From Druceiella hillmani (taxonomy: Eukaryota; Arthropoda; Insecta; Lepidoptera; Hepialidae), in the NCBI GenBank assembly GCA_039881145.1, contig JAYKKI010000052.1, positions 13,686,501-13,750,500 of the forward strand: a stretch of DNA of 64,000 bases. Reading direction: 5' to 3'. Each line of letters opens with the position of its first letter. Within the stretch, counting starts at the first letter, position 1. A program made the translations under genes and the position numbers. The notes beneath the pieces were generated by a model, which saw only the letters and a program-made list of their open reading frames with translations, had not been told where the DNA came from and made no database searches. Positions 12,546-24,503 of the stretch are shown one piece after another.

Positions 12546-13054
12546 TTTTCCTTTGTCGGGTTTTAGTTTTCTCTCTTGTACCTATAACCAGAAACACTCG
12601 ATAGACGCATGGCTAGACTTTATTGTTGTAACAGCGTTATAACAACAATAAGGATTCTCTAGGCTCTCTGGGCACGCGACCTACAAATTATGATATTTTT
12701 AATAGCCACCTGTGGAGTGAACTTTAAAGACTAACTTTAATGATAAATATACACTAACTTTAATAATAAAAAATATAAAAATAAATAATAAAGCTACACG
12801 TAAATAAAGCTACACGAATAAATGCTCAGTTACATCGCGTTAATAAAATGTACATTTCCACTAACAAATATAGACTTCGCATATTTTGTCAGAAGTTCTT
12901 TCTTATTGCTTTGCTTGTACTAAAATTGAAACAAATCCTACAATTAGTAAGCCTAATAATCTTGATATGCAAAAGCCAAGGTGTATTCAGTTGATCACAG
13001 TTTTACCGTCTTTGTTTTTTAATTTTCTTTATATCAGTTCATGAGGTTCATTCT
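12546..13054. other. AT-rich stretch with short hairpin
   Basis: A perfect 10-bp stem, TTATTGTTGT at 12620-12629 and ACAACAATAA at 12642-12651, is present. Nothing else is recognised. Confidence 0.5.
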
Positions 13055-13170
13055 CAACCACTCGTCAAACTGGTTTGTTCTGGTATTCTGGTTGGCTATG
13101 AGACATTGCTCTCGTAGTAATAAATCCATCATATGTATAAATTGTGTAAATTAAAATCTATTAATAAATC
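13055..13170 (+). mobile_element. SINE 3' tail fragment
   Basis: CTCGTCAAACTGG, then TTCTGGTTGGCTATGAGA, then CATTGCTCTCGTAGTAATAA match the 3' half of the SINEs at 3232 and 58309 in the same order. The tRNA-related head is absent, so this is a 5'-truncated copy. Confidence 0.7.
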
Positions 13171-15059
13171 ATAGCATGACTGTAATAGCTCGCTATCCCC
13201 ACTTCAGCTACTTTATTTTGTCACACGTTCCAGTGATATTAATTGAATAAATTTGTATGTTACTTATATAAAATCTATCTTGCAGATGCAAGCATCTGAA
13301 GTGATATACTTCAGAAATAAAATTTGACAAAACTATTGTGTTTCGATATCATTGGTTACAAAATACTAAAAATAAATATAATTATTTAAAAAAAACACGG
13401 AACAGATACATGGCGTAATTTCAGTCTAATAAAGTCATATATAAGAACATCGTTAAAATAAAAAATATGTATATTGAACATATTAAGAAGAAACTGATTT
13501 GGGGGAATATAAAAGAACTATAGAGATGAAGTGGAACGTTTTATAATTTTTCTTGTCTGTATAAAAATAATTTTTAATACTTTATTTTATGACTTGGTAG
13601 AAGTAATATATATTTAGCATCTCATTATAAGTTAAGAAGTCATCTGTCTAATTTCCTCTATATTAGTCCGTATGCACATCGCTTAAAAACTTTTAAACAA
13701 GCAATGGAATTTTATAATATTAGCACTTAACACCATAGAGGTAAAATTAACTTCGTGATACTTTAACCCAATACGACAAGTTGAAAAATAAAAATATAAT
13801 AACGAGAAAATAAAAAAATGTTATTTTTAAAAAAATTTGTTTCTTTTTTTGTCACTAACCAAACTGAAGAAAAATTAAAATATGATTAGAAAGCCAAGTA
13901 GCGGGACACCTATAAATTCGGTTTTAGTAGTTGTCTAAATAATAATCTAAATATTCTTAACCAATTAAATATAATGTAATAATAATTCTTTGGGCGAGTT
14001 AAACAAAATAACGATAATTGAAGGTTATGTTCTAATACTCTTATAACTATGTTTCACATTTTTACACTTATGGGTGAGAAATCAGAAGTATGGAGGTACG
14101 TCGTATGCTACTTCAAAGATTTATATTTTGTTTATTTTCTCATACTAAAATACATAGAAAATGTTATAATCTTTTTTATCAATAGGCACAAGATTAATGA
14201 AAAATTGTGAATAAAACCTCCATTTCACTTTAAAAAACATATCCAATTTTATGCAACTCAATGGAAGATAAAAAAATGTCATTCCGACTTCACAAATATA
14301 AAAATTACCTTAATTTTGTTTTTTAAATATTATCTTACATATGAAGTTAGTGTTCGCAAAAGTGTATACCTATATATAAGTCTTTAGTTTTAAAAACCTT
14401 GAATCTGTGATAAACGAACGATAGTACATAACGATATGGCAAAGTCTCCGATTTTACTGCTCGACCCCAAAAAACTAGTATATTGTTGATTCGATCCGCT
14501 TCTAGCTAGCTCCGATAGATGACGCTAGATGTAAGTTAAATCGTGCTCATGAATAGTCCACGCAAACGTAATCACTGGCAAGTGTAAAATATTATTCGGC
14601 TATTATATGAAAAATAATCTCCTATATCAATATCAAATCTTTATTATATCAGTTCACGAGTTGTTTAATTATAATGATAGTACAACCATGAGAATTAATG
14701 TTCAATAACAACCTAATTGCGATCGTCGTATACGGCCACAATTTAAAGTAGCAACTCCGTTCTTTGCTGCGATAATAACAGTGTTTCGAGCCTCTACAAT
14801 ATATCTTCGTTGACAAATTGCGTGTTTCACTGAGGGCAGTAAGCCGCTTATCAGCAGTAATTTTGTTTTATGATACAGCATTGTTATTTGATCAAAAGGG
14901 ATTGGTGACTAGGAAATAAATACTAATATTACATTCAATTTTTATTTCAGTAATTCCAGTTTGTACGTAACATTTCTGTAGCGATAGTAATTATTTTAGG
15001 TTTTTAATATCTATCACTATTATAGTGTATTCAACTCACCACAAATTTAAGGCATTTAA
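13171..15059. other. AT-rich stretch, nothing recognised
   Basis: No coding or tandem structure. The interval 14440-14570 is slightly GC-richer and includes GATAGATGACGCTAGATG, but no call is possible. Confidence 0.5.
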
Positions 15060-15250
15060 CAGTACACCGCGCGGTCCCGCACGTCAAGTACGTTTCGAAT
15101 GATGTTTGTAATCGAGTAGCTACAATGCCACAGATCAATGATGAGCAGCAGGGCCACTGGTACGAAAAGCTACGCAATAGAAATCGCCAAGCCTGCCCAG
15201 CGGGGTGATTAAGGACATTGCCTCCTATGATAGGTGGATTGATAGGGATG
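15060..15250. other. GC-rich block of unknown nature
   Basis: Starts with ACACCGCGCGGTCCCGCACG and stays well above local GC content to about 15250. No tandem repeat and no convincing frame. It could be a conserved non-coding element, a short exon or an old element piece. Confidence 0.3.
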
Positions 15251-15784
15251 ATATGTCCAGCATTGGGTGAAGATAGGTTCTATTATACGCTTTATGAAAA
15301 TTATTTAAGTGTACGCTTATTTACAACATCTGAGTTTGAAATTTCCGTAGTTCAGATATTTTTGATGCAATCGGTTTTTATGTCTATGAAATTCTTTTAC
15401 ATCGAAGATTAAAATCGAATTACGGATATACAAAAAAAATAATTTTCCTTTTAACGGACTGTTCTTATCGGCACGAGAGGAGATGAAAGAAAAATATTTT
15501 CAAAGTCACCGTGTTTATATCACATGAAAGCTTACCAATGTGCGAGCTCAAAAATATATTATTAATTTTTCAGATACCTTTTCTAAAAAAATTAATTTCA
15601 AAATAGTGATGATTCATGTTGATGATGAAGTATAAGTGGGTCAAAAATTTACTGCATCACGTTACATGAAATAGTTCTTTTTGTCACAAAACATTAAAAA
15701 TATAAATCAAAATTATAAGAAAATCATTAATCATGGTAAAATATAATGATTGATATAATGTTCTCATATTCAAATACGTGAAAA

Positions 15785-16048
15785 ATGTCACAATATTTTT
15801 TTGTCATCTGCTACAACCTTAACATTGAGAGCGTTGGCGGTGCATCGAGTATTGCCAAAGAAAATATTCCGTGTATATCATTTCGACGAAAAATCATTTG
15901 GTTTCAAGCATTTCCCAAGAAAGTTTCACTTTCTTTCACAATAAATAAATCCCATGCAAAAACTTTAAAAAAAAACGGAATCGATTTGTGGTTAGAGTGC
16001 TTTTCCTACAGACATTTGTGTGAGTGGTTGTCCAAAGTGGGAACTTAA
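15785..16048 (+). pseudogene. Helitron/PIF1-type helicase C-terminal remnant
   Basis: A frame of 87 codons holds, in order, FRRKIIWFQAFPKKVSLSF, TINKSHAKTLKKNGIDL and CFSYRHLCEWLSKV. This follows the layout of the last helicase motifs in Helitron Rep-helicases and PIF1 helicases: a 'phenylalanine-P-V/K-K' lead-in, the 'T-I-N-K-S-Q-G-Q-T-L' motif, and 'F-S-H-G-Q-L-Y-V-A-L-S-R-V'. Here the second glutamine-glycine pair has become histidine-alanine and the last motif has lost its usual glycine, glutamine and arginine, so ATP-dependent unwinding would not be expected. No Rep domain or earlier helicase motifs lie nearby. The frame is open, but the changes at catalytic motif positions mark it as a decayed Helitron copy, or less likely a decayed cellular PIF1. 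Confidence 0.65.
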
Positions 16049-17445
16049 GAAAACCAGTCTATTTTGTTCTTAGCTCATGCCAAATTAAAAAAAAAACATT
16101 TAAAAGACGAGAAAAAAGACAAATAAAGTATTAGAAACTAATTCACTCACCCATTTCCCTTATTCAGGAGAAAATAAAAAACTATTGTAAATAATTTAAA
16201 ATATCATAAAACACCATATCCATCTCAGAAGTGTTAAATAAAAATAAAAAGAATTTTTTTTCAAATACCATAATATTCGGAGGAAGAACAAACAAATTTT
16301 GCTTCGAAAAAAAAACCATTCGAGTATTAGAATTAATCGCTTATCAATTTTCCTTTTCAAGGTTTGACTCTTAAAGGAATCAAACCGATTTACACCCTTC
16401 TTTCTTTTAAAACAATAAATGCGTCTAGTTAAAAAAAAATATTATACAGTATGTTCTGTAACGAGTGGACCAACGAAATGTCGATGATAGAGAGGATTAT
16501 TACAAATACGAAACAATAATTTTTAATATCCTAGGCCTAATAGAAATATGATTTTTAAAATTTTTTTTAAATTGTTTACTGCGCATAAAAATAAATTATT
16601 AGGTGTTATTACTATTTCTGCTTTTTTATTGTCCAGGATCTTTAAGAGAACATTCGTCTTCCTAATTGTTATTCACTCGTTATTATTGGCATCATAAAAA
16701 TGAAACTCTGAAACATGCGCATTTTTTAATCACAAAACACGAAAAAGTGGTTTTTGAATAATGCTAGTTTAAAAAAATATATGGCTACCTTGTGGAACAT
16801 TATTTCAAAAACATCTACTTTAAATTGAAACATTCACAATGACTTACTTTAATCTAAAAATAAAAATTGCATTTAAAACGTTGTTTTAATATGTTTCGTT
16901 AATTTTCCATATATGTAAATATCCATGGAAATAAATGGGTTATTGAATATATTTGGCGTTAATTTTGTCGAAATTCATTTTTCACAATTAAATGAAACTA
17001 CGTGATGTAGTATTATTTCTACTTTCTTTAATTTCTTTACCACGACCTAGGTTTCTTTGTATTACAACATTTTCAGGTGGGATATTAGCAAAGATATCTT
17101 TGCATTTAATTGTGAATAAATGGGTTATCAAAAATATATTATTTATTTATAAAAACTTAGAAGAATATATGAAAACAATTATTTCAATAGGGTATTTAAA
17201 CTATTTTTTGAAATATTTGTCTTAATAATTATGTAAAATTGTGATTATGCTATTTTTTTTACGAAGTTTGTATTTATAGTCCTTATGGTATCGTAATTTA
17301 AATTTAATTTAAATATTCCGTAAAAAATAAATTGGACTAAAATTAGATTCAACCATAATAGCCTGCAAGTTATGGTTAATACAAACACACGTTTTTGTCG
17401 GAGATTATAATGTCCTATGTCCTATACTGCTTTAAATTTTAAAGC
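16049..17445. other. AT-rich stretch, nothing firm
   Basis: A 14-bp inverted pair, TTCACAATTAAATG near 16981 and CATTTAATTGTGAA near 17103, encloses about 100 bases. A 77-codon hydrophobic frame (16992-17225) shows no family features. Confidence 0.45.
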
Positions 17446-17446
17446 T

Positions 17447-17474
<28 letters not shown>
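17446..17474. repeat. (TA)n microsatellite
   Basis: Short pure TA run. Confidence 0.93.
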
Positions 17475-17480
<6 letters not shown>

Positions 17481-18152
17481 TATAGCGTAGACATGGAGAC
17501 CTTGTGTGGCAAGCCTTACTCGCTTTGACCGCTTTTTAATATTCTTGCAGTTTTTTACACTACTTTGGTTTAGTTGATTAATATAAATCGTCGTTTAGAA
17601 TAATCTGACTTGTGTATAAATCAACGCGTATATAAGAATGAAAAAAAATTATGATGATAACGGTGAATGCGTGTTTACTGTTCACCGATAAAAGATGCAA
17701 TTACGAGAGTAGCAAGTAAACAAATGAAATTGAGTAAATAATATTATTAACGTTTATGTGATGTTGGAACATAAATGTATCCGATTAAATCAATACGAAA
17801 CTATCAATTTCCGATGTTCGCTGTAATTGCCTGCTTCCGTCCAAAGGCCCACCCACTGCAGACTGGGTACTGAAGAATGGCATACGATCAATGATGGGAG
17901 GTTCACTTGCAAGTTTAAGCACGAACGTACATTAAGGTTTGCTTAATTTGCGTAAATATCGTGAGAATGGTTGAACAGAAGAACAGTTTTTCCAAATGTT
18001 TGTTTTATTGTTTCACCCAAAATTATAAATTTTTCAAAACTGAATTTTGCACATTATTACGTAACGTCAAGGTTTACAAAACTAAAAAAAATATTCGAAC
18101 AAATTTATCCCAAAGACATTTTTTCCATAGAAATTTAGTCACTCTTTCATGG

Positions 18153-18154
<2 letters not shown>
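17475..18154. other. AT-rich stretch with a GC-richer patch
   Basis: The patch 17820-17900 (CCGTCCAAAGGCCCACCCAC and on) is unlike its surroundings but has no recognisable content. Confidence 0.4.

Positions 18155-18232
<78 letters not shown>
18155..18232. repeat. (TA)n microsatellite
   Basis: Pure TA for about 78 bases. Confidence 0.97.
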
Positions 18233-18235
<3 letters not shown>

Positions 18236-18364
18236 TTATATGTGATCGAGTAACAAACAGATAAAGTAGAATACTTTTACATTTATTGATACAGATATTT
18301 TCATTTTTCAATTATTGCTCGTTTCTTAATCGTTAACAATTTTTGATTAGTGGTATACGAATAA

Positions 18365-18369
<5 letters not shown>

Positions 18370-18420
<51 letters not shown>
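18370..18420. repeat. (TA)n microsatellite
   Basis: Pure TA for about 50 bases, 137 bases after the previous array. Confidence 0.97.
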
Positions 18421-18423
<3 letters not shown>

Positions 18424-18602
18424 CATAGTTTCTCAAATCTGCACGTCCTGAATATCATTCTTAGTTGTAAATCTTTCTTTTGTAAATCATCATTCTTCAT
18501 GTTTGGGTAAACAAAAGACGAAACGCCACGTGAAAATCATTTAAAAGGATTCTATCTAATAGGTTTTCCATATAACAAGCTATAAAAAACTAGAAAATAT
18601 GC

Positions 18603-18669
18603 TACAGCATCGTGACTTCAGTCACAATAAACTAATAATTTTATTTGTGACTTAAGCCACGACGCTGTA
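18603..18669. ncRNA. Pre-miRNA-sized hairpin (candidate)
   Basis: Arms TACAGCATCGTGACTTCAG... (18603-18631) and ...CCACGACGCTGTA (18640-18669) pair over about 28 positions with three mismatches and one bulged base. The loop is 8 bases, about 67 nt in all. This geometry fits an insect pre-miRNA, but an inverted repeat of mobile-element origin would look the same. Either strand could be transcribed. Confidence 0.35.
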
Positions 18670-18968
18670 AAAAACTGACAAGAATTTCCGGAAGATTGCA
18701 TTTTTTTGTTCATCTTAGCGAACTTATTGAACACGGTAATGAATATGTTAATATAATTATAATTATTATTCTATAGATGTATAAGTTATAACAATCTTTT
18801 ATTTTTTTACACTATCCCTTTAAAATAAAAAAAATCGCTACTGTTATAATATAATGTATTTAAAAAAACCCATAAATCTTTTGCTATTTAAAAAAAAACC
18901 TAGGTTTACAGAAATTACTATACGTTCAATACAACTTCTTTTGCAGAATGTAAATTTTTTTACACGTA

Positions 18969-18973
18969 ATATA

Positions 18974-19014
<41 letters not shown>

Positions 19015-19036
19015 TTATATATATATATATATATAT
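18969..19036. repeat. (TA)n microsatellite, interrupted
   Basis: TA run with TTTAT and TGTAT interruptions. Confidence 0.95.
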
Positions 19037-19938
19037 CCAAATATTACAACGCCTTAAATGTTAATTTAACTTTATTTACTTATTCTCAAATATACCATCA
19101 GTAAACATGCTATCATTTCCTTAAAATAGTCACGGACCATCCATTTTGAAATCACCTTTATAAGTAGCAACTTATTATAATTGAAGTTAATTACAATTAT
19201 ATAGTTAGCTTTCTAAGCTCATTTCCTCCATTTTAACATGTTTTAATTTAGTAAACCGGATATTAAGTGAATTATTAAGTGTACTTATCTTGCTTAAATA
19301 CATCTAATTGTTTGCAGGAAGTAAATTTTCATCACTCATTTTGTTTGTTATATTTTTTTAACTTTTTCATTGATTTATACCTATAACAAGAACAATGACA
19401 TTACGTTAGTATACAATTTGTCACATATTTTCAACCAGTTTTTTCCTGCGACTTTACCCATGTAAACGAATAACGTATGGATGGATTTTGATAATGTGAA
19501 GTTATTTATGTCTATTTTAGTTAGTTTGAATTCATGGTAAAATACCATTTACGATTTTTTACCCCAAAAGAAAATTAAATACATATCTTGAAAGATCACC
19601 CGCGGCTGTCACAACCTAAGATAGGTTGTGACAGATAATTTTACGTAGATAAATTTACTCATAAATAATTTTACGTAGAACCATGAAATTTAGTAAAATA
19701 ATACAGCATATATTTGATGAAATCTAATCGAATATCTTAAGTTAAAGATATAATCTTCGGTACAATCCAAGAAAACAAGGTTTGGTGAATTCTTTGCAGT
19801 CTTGAAATTTATAACCAGTATAAACAAACGGACATTATTAAAGTCATGAAATCAAACTGAACTTGAAAATTTATTCAGATTAAAAGATAGCAACCCGATC
19901 AAGCTACTAATTCTCAAAAACCCAGGGATACCAGGAAA
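19037..19938. other. AT-rich stretch with a tight hairpin
   Basis: CTGTCACAACCTA at 19606-19618 pairs perfectly with TAGGTTGTGACAG at 19622-19634 across a 3-base loop. Just after it ATAATTTTACGTAGA occurs twice, 30 bases apart. The rest holds nothing recognised. Confidence 0.55.
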
Positions 19939-20096
19939 CGGGAATGACCTGCACTCAAATGGCTTGATGATGCCGAGAAAGACTTAAAAATATTAAAAGT
20001 TACCAACTAGAAACATAAAGCATCTGATAGACTTCGATAGAAACAGCCCGCTGGTACGGCCCTAGCTTGTAGGGCCGAGAAGGTAATACATATTAA
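19939..20096 (+). pseudogene. Possible LINE C-terminal remnant
   Basis: Reading from 19939, with three in-frame stops, gives ALKWLDDAEKDLKILKVTN, then KHKASDRLR and GTALACRAEK. The 'W-L-D-D-(V/A)-E-x-D-L' phrase followed by an 'A-x-D-R' phrase resembles the last residues of reverse-transcriptase proteins of several insect LINEs. Upstream domains are absent and each stop falls where a tryptophan or arginine codon would be expected. Family placement is uncertain. Confidence 0.4.
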
Positions 20097-20934
20097 TCCG
20101 TATGCACATGAATAGTTAACCCTCGTAAATATTTATACAGCAGTATTAGTGACGTCAATAAATTAGTCGACAAAAATATTTATTTTCTACATCGCATTGG
20201 AATCAATTTAAAGAGCAAGATATAAGGATTCCAAAACTGTATTATCAAGATTTTCATGCGGGGAAATGTAGTGAAATTGTTAAAAATATCCACAAACATA
20301 TGTTCCCTGCAGTCATCTTCAAAACTGTTAAAGTTAAAACTTTTTTTTGAGAAATTCTTGATATTTTTACGTCTGAGGTGGATGTACTAGGTAATATATT
20401 GATGAAAAATTAGGTAATGAAAAATTTAGCAGAAATACCCGATATATGTACCCAAGTCTGTACTTTTTTCACAGTAACTTGCAGTTTTTAAATGTTTACG
20501 TGGATTAATATTTTTCCTTTATTTTCAAACTTATTACCACCATATCGAAATAACCCTAACCTATTTAATGCTGTAAACCCCATCAAAATAATCGTAGTCT
20601 TTCATGATGTACGTGATTCTTTCGAGATGCGTTTTATTTTTCCTGATTTTTCAAAATTTACAGTTGAGAAAATACAGGAGCGTGAGATATATTGCACGTC
20701 ACTTTGAAGCTCATTGTTTAGCAAAAATAAAAGCGAGAAAAATGGTATAAAGTTAAATTAAATGAACTTCATTTTAAAAGACGTATTCGGTGATGCCCCA
20801 ATAATGAAAATATATGAATAAAAATTATTTCCTCTTACTTTATATTAAAATTATTTTACCTTATAATAATAAACACCTCCATATTTAGCACAATAATTGA
20901 CTTAGAAATTGCCTTCATATTGATTTCGAACGCT
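20097..20934. other. AT-rich stretch, nothing recognised
   Basis: A 71-codon frame at 20492-20707 has no family features. No repeats were noticed. Confidence 0.45.
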
Positions 20935-21058
20935 TTACACATCATCCATCTTATACGACCAGGAGAAAGAACGCCGCTGTGTGACAAAGCGAGATGGATA
21001 TACCAATTAATGTGCTTTCTCCTCTTTTCTTATAGCAGTATGATGGATGACGCACAAA
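20935..21058. repeat. MITE-like imperfect inverted repeat
   Basis: The ends TTTACACATCATCCAT and ATGGATGACGCACAAA are imperfect inverted complements (12 of 16). Internally AGGAGAAAG and CTTTCTCCT are perfect complements. The 124-bp size and the GC-richer interior fit a small non-autonomous DNA transposon. No target-site duplication could be fixed. Confidence 0.4.
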
Positions 21059-21247
21059 CTCTTAAAAACTGTTGAAATTGAGAGTCAGTGACGAAGGGCG
21101 GTGTTTACAAAATTATAAGGGTTCTAATGTTTCCAAATCTATAGTCGATAAGAAGTTTTAAATACAATAGTAAAAAAAAAATTGGCGTATGCTTATGACC
21201 GCACGACAGAATTGAAAAGTTCTTATTTAAAAAAAAAGAAAAAAAAA

Positions 21248-21250
<3 letters not shown>

Positions 21251-21302
<52 letters not shown>
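21251..21302. repeat. (TA)n microsatellite
   Basis: Pure TA run preceded by a poly-A stretch. Confidence 0.96.
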
Positions 21303-21306
<4 letters not shown>

Positions 21307-21424
21307 CATTGATATTATAAGATGGATATTAGTTTGGCAAAGCAGCAACAAGATTATTATTTGAAATTACAATATACGTATATTATATTAAATTATACTC
21401 AAATAAAATATTAATCAAGAAGTG

Positions 21425-21590
21425 CGAATGGGGCGCCTAAAAAAATAATTCACTTAGCCGACGCCGAAGGGAGCCGAGTTTACCCGATTCAACGTCACCA
21501 ACCCAAGCGCGTCGACTCACTTTCGTTCACAATTCAGAAAAAGCGTGCAGGTGCGCCTATAGAAGTTTTGACTTCAATAAACGTTCGTCT
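21425..21590. other. GC-rich block before an unassigned frame
   Basis: CCGACGCCGAAGGGAGCCGA and CCAAGCGCGTCGACTCAC stand out sharply from the flanks. An 89-codon frame follows (21568-21837, plus) with lysine- and isoleucine-rich, fairly hydrophilic residues; I recognise no domain. A short exon with an upstream GC-rich promoter is conceivable but unsupported by any splice or poly(A) pattern I can trust. Confidence 0.25.
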
Positions 21591-22204
21591 TTATACGTTT
21601 TTAAAAGTAAGGTTTAAAGAAAAAATACCAATAACAATAACTATGTTAGAAACACTAAGAATGTACAAGAATAAAATTTCCTCAATAGACATCAATATAT
21701 ATATACCAAATTCATATTATATTAGTATCAACGATAAATTCGAATTTAAGATAAGTACAATAGACGACAAGTATCTAGTATCCCATAAAATAGTTCTGTA
21801 CGACGGCACACAATCCTCAGTTATTCTTTCACATTGAGAAGTAACTAAATGGCCAGTATTGAGTCAAAGTTATTGCGTGTACAGTTGCTAACCACGATAG
21901 AATTTAAACGTGCACAGTCCATAAATATAAAGATTATAGTAATGATATCGACAGCCTCATAATAGATAAAAGTGCAATGTGTGACGGGGAGATTACGAAT
22001 GGGTCGTTTGGGTAAATGGTGTTGCGAAATTCGATACAGGTACTTCTGACGGTTTGCGAGCATTGATGGTTTTTGAGCAACTATCGTTGGCAGTTTTATT
22101 ATTGGTGTCGCATTACCTGCATTTGAGATCGACTGAGAATATGTTTCGTTTTTATGTTTCTGCAGTAATACATGTCACCTTCAAACATATTTTATTTTTA
22201 TTTG

Positions 22205-22620
22205 GCGCTTTTTTTTATTTTTCTGTAGCCATTTGGCAAAAACGGAACCATTATAATTTCGTCCTTTCCATCTGTCTGTCTCTCCATGTGTTGCATCCAT
22301 TTTACTCGGAGACTATTGGTACCAAATAGATAAAATTTGGATGGTAGATGTCTTCTGTAAACATCTATACAATGAAATGGAATTATGAAAAAAAAATATT
22401 ATTACTCCATACATGTAAATCTCGGATGAAAAAAACTAGTGCATGTAGACGGGTAGAATATCATTATATAGGTCTTAAAATGATATAGAGGTCCCAAAAT
22501 AACTTTTTTATTTATGTTAATAGTTGGTGAGATTTGCGCTTCTAAAATCTTAAAAAGTGCGTCATCCCTTAACTTTTTCACTAACATGTGTAAAATTTTC
22601 AAAAAAAATAAAATTAGTAA
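22205..22620 (+). repeat. Lepidopteran dispersed repeat
   Basis: GTAGCCATTTGGCAAAAACG followed by GAACCATTATAATTTCG, CCATCTGTCTGTCTCTCC, ACTCGGAGACTATTGG, and later GGTCTTAAAATGATATAGAG. This is the phrase order of a repeat I know in many moth and butterfly sequences, where it reads 'gccatttgtcaaaaacggaaccc' and 'tctgtctgtccgtc'. The long hydrophobic frame over it (22054-22329) is therefore not a gene. Confidence 0.6.
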
Positions 22621-23288
22621 AACTTAAAGTAAATTTTCAAGGAAAATAGGTTTGATAAAGGGATGGTGTGTATTTTTTTAGATATATGGTATTTTCGGTA
22701 CTGATTGTAGCAATAATATTGTTTATCATATTTTTTTGAGAAATTCAAACTTATCAGTTCAATATTGTTAAATGTTACCATACCTTTTGGGCACAAATTC
22801 AATCCGCACTTGAACGGTTTCTTGTTAATAGTTTATTTATTTATGTGAATATTATCACTTTTATCGTCCTTTTTTGACATATCATCGTCATCATCATAAG
22901 TATATCCTCACACCCTTAAACTTCTTAAAAGTGGAGCCAGAGTGGTTTTGAATTGACTTCTGTTACCCAGTTCTTTAAACTTAAAATAGAAAAGTCTTTT
23001 TATAATTTTGTCTACATATTTAAGGTTGTGTGTGCAGTGTAAAAGTTTTTCTTATCATTCTTTGCTCGTTAATTGGCTATTTATTTATGAATTTTATCAC
23101 ATCTGATTCTTAATGAAACTGGTTAAGCTTTAAAATATATTTTGAAGAATCCTATTAATTTCTTTACCAACAAAATTGCTTTCATTCAAAAATACCCAGA
23201 GTTCTTTCAACTTTTTAAGTCAACGTCCAAGTTTCAGATGCATTGATCTGTGCTCACATACATTGACCTGTGCTACCACATAATTAAC
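22621..23288. other. AT-rich stretch, probably old repeat tail
   Basis: May contain the diverged 3' part of the repeat before it. No gene or tandem array is seen. Confidence 0.4.
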
Positions 23289-23615
23289 CACTAGTAAAAC
23301 ATCGATTGGCAGCAGTGACACCTTTATGTATTTCTGATGAAATAAAATGATTAATATTGCTTTCTGAACCAAAATAAGTGATAATTGTTGACTTTTCCAT
23401 ATCTATAAACACCAAATTTGAGGTGGGTGGTAGGATCTATTGTCTTTATACAATGCATGTACTTAGTTTTTTCTTGGTTAATTATTAAATGCATTTTATT
23501 GCCTTCCTCCTCTAACGCCAAAAAGGAAAACCCCAAAACTCTAGATGACACGATATGATGAATTTTAATTCTAGTAAATGGATTTTCATACAATTTACTG
23601 TCATAGAGGGGATTA
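23289..23615 (-). pseudogene. LINE reverse-transcriptase fragment
   Basis: On the minus strand the frame 23593-23351 contains FLALEEEGNKMHLIINQEKT and KYMHC. After a frameshift near 23350 it continues SSEIHKGVTAANRCF down to about 23293. The layout 'A-L-E-E-x-x-x-x-M-G-L-x-I-N-x-x-K-T-K-Y-M', then a linker, then 'E-I-x-x-R-I-x-x-A-N-R-C' is the segment just after the catalytic YADD box and before the thumb in many insect LINE reverse transcriptases. The YADD box itself is not recognisable and the N-terminal half is lost, so the piece is inactive. Confidence 0.75.
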
Positions 23616-24503
23616 ATTCAGAAATGTTTCTATATATAAAACATTAGTGAAAATGGTCAGTTTGCAGAGCTATCTTAATATTTTTGAGACATATCTTGAT
23701 GCTATGGAGAGGCTATGGACAAGAGGAGTGACAATATGAAGCGAGAGAAATCATTTTGTTGCTGAGATATTAAAATTCAATTGTAATTGCAGAAACTGTG
23801 AACATTAGAACTTCTACGCGAGCGGAGCGACGAAAAAATTTAGTATTTAAATACACTTTAAAAAATCTTATCGCACGAATTCTTCGTAGAGGATCACGGA
23901 TCACGGTAACTTTCACATATTACTAGAGAAAACATTTAATAAGCTTTTGTAGAAGTATTCACTATAACAATCTATCCCCAATATCGTTGCGTTATGTCTG
24001 TCACATCTTTTTGGACATCATATGTATCAAATTTGTATTGTACTATACAATAAGAAAAAATTAAAGCGGGTCAAGCACTAAATTAACCTAAAAATTCCAC
24101 AACTTAAGGTTTATTCAGTTTTAAGAATCATGGGAATTAATCATCGCCATTCAATGTAGATTGTAATTTTAGATTTTTAATTATGAAGACGTATTAGTGT
24201 TATTGGTATAAAAAATTATAGTACGAGTACATTAAGCTTTTTATATGTAAAATTAGATGAGATTCTAAATTATGTGATAAAATTTGTTTCAATGTGTATA
24301 CGTTGCCTGCTTAATGGGTGTGGTTCAAATAAGTTGATCCCGGTCTTTTGTCATTTCTATTATATTTCAAAGAATACATTTTCTACTCAGTAATTTTAAG
24401 ATATGATATCGGTGACTATAAGCCAATATAACTTGAACTCTCATAGACATCATAGGTTTATACCAAGTTTGTCTTAAAGATTGCAATGAGATTTTAAAAC
24501 TCT
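23616..24503. other. AT-rich stretch, nothing recognised
   Basis: A small GC-richer patch at 23815-23835 (CGCGAGCGGAGCGACG) is the only departure. Confidence 0.5.

Noticed and set aside
22054..22329. A 91-codon hydrophobic frame that looks like a membrane protein
   Set aside because: It overlaps a recognised dispersed repeat in Lepidoptera; hydrophobicity follows from T-richness.
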